Below are positions 54,452-64,000 of a stretch of 64,000 nucleotides of DNA, one piece after another. The notes under the pieces are model-generated. The model searched no databases and was not told the DNA's origin. It worked only from the letters and a program-made list of their open reading frames with translations. This stretch comes from Fallopia convolvulus (Eukaryota; Streptophyta; Magnoliopsida; Caryophyllales; Polygonaceae). Each line of letters starts with the position of its first letter. The stretch's first letter is position 1. The stretch is from contig OZ024736.1 in the NCBI GenBank assembly GCA_964016875.1, positions 40,270,707 to 40,334,706 on the forward strand. Direction: 5' to 3'. The position numbers were made by a program, and so were the translations under genes.

Positions 54452-57400
54452 ATGGATCTTGTCGGTAGACTCGTCACCAGGAAGTTCAGAGGGTCCGGGA
54501 TTTTTAAAGGGGTCATAGAATCGTACGACACATCTACTGGTTTCTTCAAGATCACGTACGAGGACGGCGATTCCGAAGATTTGGACTTGGTGGAGACAAA
54601 CTCTCTAGTCCTATCTGCCCCTGAGAAGGAGAAGGTGATGAAGAAACCGGGTCGGAAACCAAAGAAAAGGCGTCGGATTTGGGATGATCCAGGTAAGGGT
54701 TTTGGTAATTCGGTAGATAATAATCATTTACAGAGCACTGAAGACAGTGCTGCTGAAATTGGGCTAAATCGGAATTTGTACGATGGCGTGATTGCTAATG
54801 TTGATGCTCAGCAAAATTCGTGTTTTAGGGCTTCCATTGACTTGAATTTGAGTGCGGTCAGTGACATCGATGAGGGACTTGGGACTGGTGAGAAGGATGG
54901 AGAAGTGGAGAAGAAAGAGCGTGCGTTTGATTTAAACCTGGTGTTTGATGAGGAAAATGTAGAGTTAGAGACTGAACAGGCCGATCAGTTGGTTGATGTT
55001 CCAATTGAAATGGTGGAATTTAAAAATTCTAATTCAGTAGGTGTTGTTGAAAAAGTAGATGTAGAAAGTGTCTGTTTCAATGCAGGTTTGGATGATACTG
55101 TTTCTGCTCAGTTTGTAGCTGGAGAATATTGTCTAGGGTCTGTTGGGGGAGGCAAAGATGAAAAGGTATCTGTGCAAGGAAGTACATCTGATCTTACGGA
55201 CGCTGCTAATGTAAATAGCAATACCTCCAACTTTCATTTGAAGGAGGGCTATCAGGAGCTAGGTACTCCGGTTTTGTGTGAAGATGAAACTCATGGCCGT
55301 AGAAAGAGAAGAAAGCTCATCAATACATTGCATTCTCCTGAAGAAGGTTCTTTGAGGAGAAGTGCTCGACGAGCCAAAGCTGTTGCCTTTGCTCAAAATA
55401 ATGAAAGTAGTAATGAAGTTACACATGGAACAAATGATATTTCCTCTTCAGGGATAAGTGTAATATCTGAGGAGAAGCCTGTTCTTCCTGATATTGAAGG
55501 AGTTGAGGAGTCTGAGGTGCTTCCACCCCCGGTGGCATTGCCACCATCTTCAAAATATCTGAATCTGGAAGGAATTCCTGTTTTAGATCTTTTTTCAGTT
55601 TATTCTTGTTTGAGGTCGTTTAGTGTTCTATTGTATTTGAGCCCATTTAAGCTGGAGGATTTTGTTGCTTCCCTGAAGTCCAGCGTAGCCAGTACATTAC
55701 TGGACTCTGTTCATGTTGCTATTCTGCAAACACTGAGAAAGCATTTGAAATTACTGTCTGATGATGGTTCAGAACCTGCATCTATCTGTTTGAGGTATAT
55801 ACTATTTCCAGTAAGAAATCTATAGGTTCAACTTCTTAATCTGTTCAGTCTTCTGGTATCTTCTTATGGTAACTTTCTGCTGTGTTTGTGCAGGAATTTG
55901 AACTGGGATCTGTTGGATGTAATTACTTGGCCTATTTTCCTGGCTGAATATCTTTTGATTTATGGTTCTGGACCAAAGCCATGTCTCAATATTGGTAGCT
56001 TGAAGCTAGTTAATGGTGACTACTACAAACAACCAGCAGGAGTGAAGATAGCAATTCTGCAATGCTTGTGTGATGATGTCATGGAAGTAGCATGTATTCA
56101 AGCAGAGCTTAATAGAAGGATTTCAGCATCTGATTTTGGTGTGGATTTTGATAAGAAATTCAACAATGCCACTTTCAGAAAAACAAGGGTTTCTTCAGTT
56201 TCTCCTGAAAATCCTCTTTTGGATGTGGGTATTATGGCTGATACTACAGACTGGAATAGTGACGAGTGTTGCCTTTGTAAGATGGAAGGAAACTTGATTT
56301 GCTGTGATGGCTGTCCTGCTGCCTACCATTCTAGGTGTGTAGGAGTTGCTAGCAATCTTTTGCCGGAGGGGGACTGGTACTGTCCAGAGTGTCTGAACAA
56401 TGAACGTGATTCAGAGATCAAACCGCAAAAACTCATTCGAGGGGCGGAGCTACTTGGTGCTGATCCATATGGCCGGATTTATTATCATTGCTGTGGTTAC
56501 CTTTTGGTGTAAGTTCATTCTTTGGGCATGTTTTTATTCGATGAACATATCCTATAAACATGTTATTGTTGCAAATCTATATATTGTTTCATTCTCCCGA
56601 GGTTTCTTTTATTCAGTTTGATCCTATTTGTGAAGTGAAGAAAAAGTTTATTCAGAGTAGATTGTTGTAATGGTTGCCTGAGAGATTAGAATCTTGATTC
56701 TGAATGGACATTTCATACAGGATTGGATTTTGATGTGACATCATTGTACTAAAGTGCATGTATTGGCTGCTAATTTATTTGTTTCCTAAAGCTGTATGCC
56801 TCTTGACGAAACTTTACTCTGCATTCTTGACTTGTATGGGATGGATGTTGTTGAACCTACAAATGTCCCTTTTCTCTTTATATTATAGTTTTTCTCTAAA
56901 TTATCGTCATGTTTATAACTCTTACACGCTTTTCTATAGCACTCCCTTTATGGAATAGTAGAGTATTCTTAATAAAGTTTTCTTCAAAAAATTAGTGGCG
57001 AGCTTTGATGACTTCTAAATTTGCAGGTCTGAATCTCATGATGCTGATTCCTCATTTAGTTATTATCACAAAGATGATTATAGCACTGTTATCAATACTC
57101 TAGAATCATCTGGCTTTTCTTGTGGTTCCATAACAAGAGCAATATCCAAGTGCTTGATGGCTCATGCTGAACTAGATCAGCAGAAAGATTGCTTAGGTTC
57201 TCCATCTGTGCTCATTCAGGCTCTTTGCAAACCTACAGAGCTTTCCATGTTGTCAAATGGTGAGGACGGTAATGAAGCAAAATCAGAGAGATTAGGTAAT
57301 CCAGTTGCAAGCTCTGAAGGACCAGCAGAAGTTTTGCAAGGTTGTGAGCCTGTCCAATGTTGCAATGGAACTTTGGATAAAGCATCTTCAGTTTCAGAGA

Positions 57401-60400
57401 ATGCTGATTTATCAAGTGTGCATGCAGTTGTGGATAAGACAGGCTCAGGAGCTATAAAGCGTAAGAGAGGGCGCCCTCCAGGTGTTCATCGCAAGTCTTC
57501 TGCAACAAAGGCACAAGTCATTGAGGCACCTCCGGTGCAAGATGATCCTCTTTATGTGAATAACTATAGTTTTGCTCAGACAGCTTCATCAATAGCTGAA
57601 GAAATCACACATAAACCTTCGGATAAGATCAATGAGACCTTGATAATAAAGTCTGAAGAGGAGATCATGTCATCACAGCTGAAGACTATCTCCAAGAAAT
57701 CTGTGAAGTTTTGTTGGCCAAGTTTTCAGAATATACATGTAGAGATGCAGAAAGAAAAATGTGGGTGGTGCTATTCTTGTAAATCTCCTGATGAAGATAG
57801 GGATTGCTTGTTTAATGTGTATACAACTAGTTCTACTTCTGAAGGCTTGAAAGTAGAACTTGATATCTTCCAATCGAAGCATAACAAGAAGGGCCATCTT
57901 GGTGATCTTATTTGTTACATTCTCGCCATGGAACACCGCTTGCGGGGACTACTTTTAGGTCCCTTTCTACGTTCAGATGACTCCCAGTATTTTCTTAAAA
58001 ATTTTCTTAAGGCACCTGATTTTGCTTTGGTGAAACATCGTTTGCTATGGGTATGTACCTTTTCTTTCTTATTATTCATGTAATCTAATTAATTCTTCGT
58101 GAAAGCTCTAGATTCTAGGTTGCTTTTTGTTACTTAATTGATCCTTTACATAATTTTGGCATGTACTAAAATACCAAAACCAGCTTTGCTGCATTTCTAG
58201 GTTAATTTTACTTCTAAGAATCTTGAATCTTAATCCTCATAATAATTGATTGTTCCGCTCTTTGGTTATGTTAATTTTGAACTCTTTCTAGAGTTCATTT
58301 AATGTATAAATGCAAGGAAGATTTAAAAAAAAAAAAATCCTCGGATGATACTACCTGTAGGAAACTAAAATTGAAAGAAATTGAATGCATGAGAAACTTG
58401 TCTGGTCAATCTTGCTCAAATGAAATGATACCTTGGTTTTCTTGAATTTGGATATTTAAAGTTCATAGCTTTCAGCCTGTTTGATTTTTATTTGACCACC
58501 TTTTATGCTATGAATAATTGGCTCTAATACTTGCGGATATGAACATTCTAGGATTAACTTTTACTTCTTAGTGAGGGTAATCCCTTAATTATAGGTAATT
58601 TTTTAGCACATATGACAGTCAATTAACTTTTTGGTTGATTTTGTTATGTGATAATAAAATTGATTGCAAGTAAACTTGTCATTTGTTTGAACAAAAGTCA
58701 GGTAGGATTTCAGCATAAAGTGGTGAATGTTAATGCTAAAACTGTCATGTTGGCCGTATTCATCCTCTTCATTCTTCTCAATGCGCATTACTTTTATTTT
58801 GTTGAAACAGCTGGAGTCCAAATTGCGTCCTTCAGCTCTTTCAGCAGATTGGGTGAAACATGTGGATTCAGCTCTCACAATGGGATCTGCTTCCCATATT
58901 GTGATCAGGACACGCATTTCATCGAAGTCTAGAGTTGGAAGGAAAAGAAATATGTTTGGTGGCTGTGATCCCACTCCTGTAAATGGTAATGGTGGCCTAG
59001 TTATGTTTTGGTGGAGAGGTGGGCAGGTGTCACGCAAACTCTTTAATTGGAAGGTTTTGCCACGATCTCTAGCATTGAAAGCTGCTCGTAAAGGTATCAA
59101 GCTTCTGTTTCATTAATTTCCTTCCATCTTAAATTACCAACCTTGATTCAAATGAGATGCTGTAATATACTATTTAAGCACTATCTTGTTGGAGTTGAAT
59201 GGTTAGGAAGAAATGTTTTTTTTTGTTAACCTTGTGGAGAGGATTTTGGTCTGATTTGGTCATAATCCTATGACACGTGTTTTCGTTGACTGCACAAATA
59301 TTTCTCTTTTAGATGTGTTAAAAGGTCTAAAAAGAAGCTAAGCCCTTAGACACACAGTTCAACAGTTCGAGAAGGCCTGTGTAGTCTCTTAATTGGTTGA
59401 AGTCTTGGTTTGGTTTTAATTCTTGAATGCCCTATTATTTTGTTGACTTTCAGATTTTGTTGCTTTGACAGAAATAGGAATTGTTATTTGATAAAGGTGT
59501 CACATGTGAAACCAGTTAATACTTTGCTAAAATTTTGGAATAGCGTACATGGACTAATTATTTGAAATGGAGGTTAGTCTAACTGACGTAGATTAAGCAT
59601 TGAAACCTGAAATGATACAGGAGGTTGTATGAAGATACCTGGGTTACTATATCCTGACAGTTCAGAGCATGTGAAGCGTAGCAAACAGATTGCATGGCGT
59701 GCTGCAGTTGAAATGTCTACAAGTGTTGCACAGCTTGCTTTGCAGGTATCATTACTTTAATGGAGAATTCAAACTTTAAAATATTGGATGTGAAAGTTGC
59801 CTTTTGGAATTTCAATACCAGTATAGGTTACTTCCTAGTTTCCACCGCATTATGATATTTCTCCACAAGCTGTTGTTCATTTTTTTCAGGTTATCTACTT
59901 ATCTATCTTTACTCCTATGCTTGATTGTCTATTATCTAATTTGCTTGGATTTTACATCTTTTTTGTGTTTCGATTATGTCATTCATTGAATGTGTCGCTA
60001 GATTATTGTGTTGCAGGACTTACTGAATTACTATTGAAGTCCAAATGGGGCATTTAATTATGGTCTATGGCACATATTGCCTATATTCTGGGAATTTTTG
60101 TCCCAAAGGACACATTAAAATCTACTTTCTGAATAATTAAGTTTCTATTCATGTTGTTAAATCAGCTGATGATTGTTTTACTTTTCAGGTTAGGGAGCTT
60201 GACTTGAAAACTCGGTGGGATGAGATTGAAAACACATATATTCTTTCCACATTGGACAAGGAATCACAGAAGTCCATCAAGCTGTTTAAAAAAGTGGTTG
60301 TTCGTAGGAAGATTGTGGAAGGTACAACGGTTAAGTATCTCTTAGATTTTGGCAAGAGACGGCTCATCCCAGATGTTGTGCAGAGACATGGATCCAAAGT

Positions 60401-62244
60401 AGATGACCCTACAAGTGACAGAAAGAAATACTGGCTGGAAGAATCATTTCTTCCACTATACCTTTTACGAAATTTCGAGGAAAAAATAATTGTTCGTAAA
60501 GCTGGGAAGGTGTCTTCCAGCAAAGTTCATCATGGTGATAAAGCACTGAAAAAACCAATTAAGAGGAAAGGTTTCGAATACCTTTTCTCAAGAGCTGAAA
60601 AATCCGATTATTACCAATGTGGACACTGTAAGAAAGATGTGCCCATCAGGTATGTTGAATTCTTCTTGGGTTAATTGCCAATCATCACTTCTTGCTTACA
60701 TTTATGCCCTTCAGAGGGGTATCTGCTATATTTTGTATATTACATGTTTTTTGGGAAAATCAGTCAGTTGCTGCGAGTCTCTAATTTCTATTCCTTGGTT
60801 AATGGTGTCTAAGCATTAAGGCTTGAATATAATGGTTACATGCCATATAATGTAATTGAACCCTTTGTAGTTTGTACAGTGTTGGTTTTGTTATGTTGAA
60901 ACATCTGCATTGTGTTTTGCAGCAAGTCTTACTAATATTTTTGTCTGTATGCAGGGAGGCCGTCAGCTGCAAGTTATGTAAGGGTAAGTCCCTAAGCTTT
61001 CTACCCCCCAAACACACAGGTTTATGGCCATTAGGCAGTTTATTGTTTTCAGATAATTAAAGAGGTGCTCTTTAGTTCTTACTTCTTACTCCCTTTACAA
61101 AGAGGTGCTCTTTAGTTCTCAGTTCTTACTCCCTTTACAATGATGCCTCTGTTGTAGTGCTGAGTGCCGAAGCTTCCTTCTCCAGTTCAATCTGCCAAAA
61201 TTCCACAAAATTTGTCTAGATGATTAATAATATGTGATTTTTTGGCTTACCATGACCATATCTGATTTTTAATTGTATCTATTCCAGGGTATTTTCATAA
61301 AAGGCATGTGAGGAAACCTTCGGTTGCAGTTGTGAAGAAATGTACCTATACATGCTACAAGTGCGAGTCCGGGAAAAAGCATATACAAGTTATCAAAAAG
61401 AAAGCAAAAGCCAAGCTGCGAAAGATTAGGCCTAAGAATAGTACGGAATCTGTGACTCTCCCTAACAAGGTGAAGTCAAAAAGAGGAAGAAAACCCAAAG
61501 CCGAAAACAGGCAGATGCTTCTAAGAAGCAATAAAAGAGTCCAAGTTCCTGATCACCCTCCACATGCATCATCGACAAAAGCCACTGCTTATTCTGGTGT
61601 AACGCTACGCCGTTCAGCAAGAAAAGCTAAATCTGCTCCTGAACAGTTTAATGATGTTGCTAATGGTGGTAAGCCAGAAAAAGAGAGTAGCTCTCAAAAC
61701 GGGAATGAACCTTCTTTGAAGAAGAAGAGGACAAGACCTCTTTCAAGTATTTGGAAAAATGGCCTTCATTTGTCTAGAAAACCGAATGATGAACGAGCAG
61801 CAGAGTTTAAGATAAAGAAATTCTTTATTCCTTCAAAAAATTCAGACGAAATTGCTGAACAACCCAAATGCAGGCTTTGTGGTGAGGAAGGATATACAGC
61901 TGGTTCTAAGTACATTGCTTGTGAAACATGTGGAGGTCAGTAAAATTGTCCAGGCTTGATAAATCCATGGATTTTGTTTCTTGATGCCTTGATTTCACAT
62001 AGAAATTATCTTGTGTGCAGATTGGTACCATGGCGATGCATTTGACCTTGACACAGAAATCATCAAGAGTCTTATTGGATTTAGATGCCATGTATGCCTC
62101 AAGAAAAGCTCTCCAATTTGCCCTTATCTTGAAGACACAAGATCTTGTGAGTCTCTTTCTGTTCAGGCGGCAAATAATGCTGAAACAGAGATTGCTCCGG
62201 GATTATTAGTAGTTTTAGATCCAAATGAAACCAATTTGGTCTAG
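54452..62244 (+). CDS. DDT domain and PHD finger nuclear protein
   Basis: Exons: 54452-55794, 55894-56508, 57027-58050, 58811-59093, 59621-59745, 60189-60649, 60955-60983, 61288-61935, 62021-62244. They sum to 4752 nt (1583 residues); every junction is GT..AG and in phase, including the 29-nt exon 7. A Tudor-like domain is at about 1-55 (GVIESYDTSTGFFKITYEDGD). AT-hook-like basic clusters are near 65, 797 and 1360 (KRGRPPG, KRGRKPK). A DDT domain is at about 360-425 and a PHD finger at 572-614 (CCLCKMEGNLICCDGCPAAYH, in parts). Further Cys-rich modules are near 898, 1272-1330 and 1488-1545 (CRLCGEEGY, ACETCGGDWYHGD). It resembles the Arabidopsis DDT/PHD protein At5g12400 in order and length. 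Such proteins read histone marks and partner ISWI remodellers. Confidence 0.93.
61061..61140. repeat. 40-bp tandem duplication in intron 7 of the DDT-PHD gene
   Basis: AGAGGTGCTCTTTAGTTCT starts at 61061 and at 61101; both copies end ACTCCCTTTACAA. They are nearly identical, so the duplication is recent. Confidence 0.9.
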
Positions 62245-63141
62245 AGGATTAAGGAAGTTGAAGAGGAATTGTGCAGAGGATTAAGCAAAGGAAGTTGGTG
62301 TAGGTTGTTTTTGTTGCCCATTATTGTTTGATGCTTTTTTTTTTGTAATTAGGCTGCTAATCCATAGAGGCTTGTATTGATTTCATAGCAGAAACGAGAT
62401 TGTTTCTACATTCAATTGATGATTTAGATACAGTCTATAACTACACATTTGCAGGCAGTGGCATGTCTTTGTAATGATTAGCGCTCAATGTGCTACATGC
62501 CACAAATATGATTTTCTTGTTCTCTCACTCTATTTGTTGAACCAACCACTTTAAAATCAGTAGAATTATGCGAGAAGAAACGTATAAATATGATTTTAGG
62601 TTTAAATCTTGTCGAACGTTAAATATATGTGGATCTAGACTCCAAAATTATTGCAAATGGCTTCTATTGAATGCTCTAATGGTTGTTGCTATGAAAAACG
62701 CAGGTGAAGAAGAGAAACTGAAATATAGGAGGGAGGGATTAATTTGCAAAATACATAAATTCTGTGTTTTATTATTATTTTTAGTTGGTTGTGCATAGTA
62801 GTTATGTTTTTTTATTACTATTAATTTTAAAAATCCGAGCTTATAAGTTTGCATTTTCAATTTACTAATGCTAGAGGCTAGAGCCATAAAGTTTTTTCGG
62901 GACAGTTGAATTTGCATTTTCAACTTTCTGGAATTCTGTCTATTTTTAAAAACCAAATTAGCAATTTCTTATATTTGATTTATCTATTTGTTTATAATAT
63001 AAAAATAAAATATTTTATAAATCTGAAAAAGTGAAGAGATTACTGGGGCCTACTGGTGGAGATATGTATGAGTCTACGAGATAAGTGAAGTGGAGAATCT
63101 AGCCGCGTCTCGCTCTCACTCGCGCGCTCACTGCTTCGAAC
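62245..63141. other. DDT-PHD 3' UTR and CHLD promoter region
   Basis: Probable 3' UTR to about 62420, then AT-rich spacer with short chance ORFs. The last 80 bp before the CHLD start are C/T-rich leader (CGTCTCGCTCTCACTCGCG in parts). No gene supported. Confidence 0.5.
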
Positions 63142-64000
63142 ATGGTGGTGGCTCCATCAATTACCCCTTCTCCGGCGTCCCTTTCTCTCTCTTCCATAGC
63201 TTCATCTTCGTCTTCGAAGCCCCCGGCACTTCTCTTCCATGGCTCGAAGCCTGCTAGGGCTCGGACGTGCTCAATTCGCCATTCAATTCGTGCTACTGCT
63301 ACTCTCGACTCCGGCGGCAATGGCGCTCTTGTTGTAGAGGCCGATAAACCTAAGGGCGATTCTTATGGTCGCCAGTTCTTCCCATTAGCAGCCGTCGTTG
63401 GACAGGTTCTCTTTCTCTCCTTCCATCTTTGCTGGAGCTGTACCTCACGTTTTATAAATGTCAACTTTAGCGAATTATGATGATTTATTTTCAGTTCAAC
63501 TGAATTATGTAATTTACATGTATAATTTGACAAAATCCGTGGCTTAATGATGGCACTGTATACGGAAAGCTCCTGAACTTGCGATATCCGGTGTACTATG
63601 GAATTCAATTCCCTGTGTTGAAGTGGAACTTAATAATCAAGATATCAATGGTCTTTCTTGTCTGTTCGGTTTCTTTTCACTAGTAGAGATTATCTAAAAG
63701 CTTCTATGCTCTGACAGGATGCTATTAAAACTGCACTCTTACTTGGGGCCATTGATCGTGAAATTGGAGGGATCGCTATATCTGGGAAGCGAGGAACAGC
63801 TAAGACAGTGATGGCACGTGGCTTGCACGACATTCTCCCGCCCATTGAAGTAGTTGAGGGATCAATTTCCAATGCTGATCCACGATGTCCAGAAGAGTAT
63901 GATTGGTTATGGTTTTTGCTGATCAATTTCCATATTAAATTGACACACAAAAAATGCGGATTACATGCTTGCATATGCACTAGTAAAGAAAGCATTTGTT
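63142..64000 (+). CDS. CHLD: magnesium chelatase subunit D, 5' part
   Basis: Exon 1 is 63142-63405 (88 codons) and exon 2 is 63718-63896, after which intron 2 runs off the window. The first ~50 residues are Ser/Ala-rich with basic residues, a plastid transit peptide. The mature start YGRQFFPLAAVVGQ and the AAA+ block (TALLLGAIDREIGG, ISGKRGTAKTVMARGL with the Walker A-like loop, LPPIEVVEGSISNADP) match plant CHLD. The protein forms the platform subunit with CHLI and CHLH that inserts Mg2+ into protoporphyrin IX, the first chlorophyll-specific step. CHLI is less likely, because it lacks this 'IDREIGGIAISG' wording. The rest (acidic linker, integrin-I domain) is outside. Confidence 0.93.

Overview
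This is nuclear DNA of a flowering plant, probably a eudicot. The evidence is genes with plant-type introns (GT..AG, long and AT-rich), plastid transit peptides, plant-only proteins (PRAF, the chlorophyll-pathway subunit CHLD, a plant DDT-PHD protein) and plant transposon families (Sirevirus-like copia, Tat-type gypsy with an antisense ORF, Cassandra TRIM). The species cannot be named from the sequence.

Layout. 1-8.8 kb is a nest of transposons: the 3' part of a Sirevirus-like copia element sits in an old LINE, and the same LINE carries a three-LTR Cassandra array with 5S-rRNA-like sequence. 9-20.5 kb is a gene island: PRAF (PH, RCC1, FYVE and BRX domains; +), FIS1 (organelle fission; -) and PUR5/AIR synthetase (purine synthesis; +). 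FIS1 and PUR5 share a 430-bp divergent promoter. 21-54 kb is a transposon sea: a probable solo LTR, Tourist and hAT MITEs, a 14.1-kb gypsy element with its 5-bp target duplication, at least two Helitron ends, a long-TIR Mutator-like element, a PIF/Harbinger transposase remnant and LINE fragments. 54.4-62.3 kb is a nine-exon gene for a 1583-residue DDT/PHD nuclear protein. From 63.1 kb the window enters the 5' end of CHLD, the D subunit of magnesium chelatase.

The gypsy element (24,456-38,551, minus strand) is the most complex object. Its decayed gag-pol runs leftward. A second gene with introns and its own TATA box runs rightward on the opposite strand, and a 23-copy tandem array lies between their convergent 3' ends. 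The right LTR was later hit by a 1.76-kb hAT element with a perfect 8-bp target duplication. That element carries what looks like an intact three-exon, 107-codon gene of unknown function, a candidate gene capture. The left LTR has lost its U3. The gypsy and the copia element are each saturated with a different short motif on both strands (CGAGGT and GGGAAC), about ten times or more above chance by hand count.

The host genes are independent housekeeping or signalling genes, not a pathway cluster. All exon models were built by hand from splice sites and reading-frame phase; each one closes in frame.
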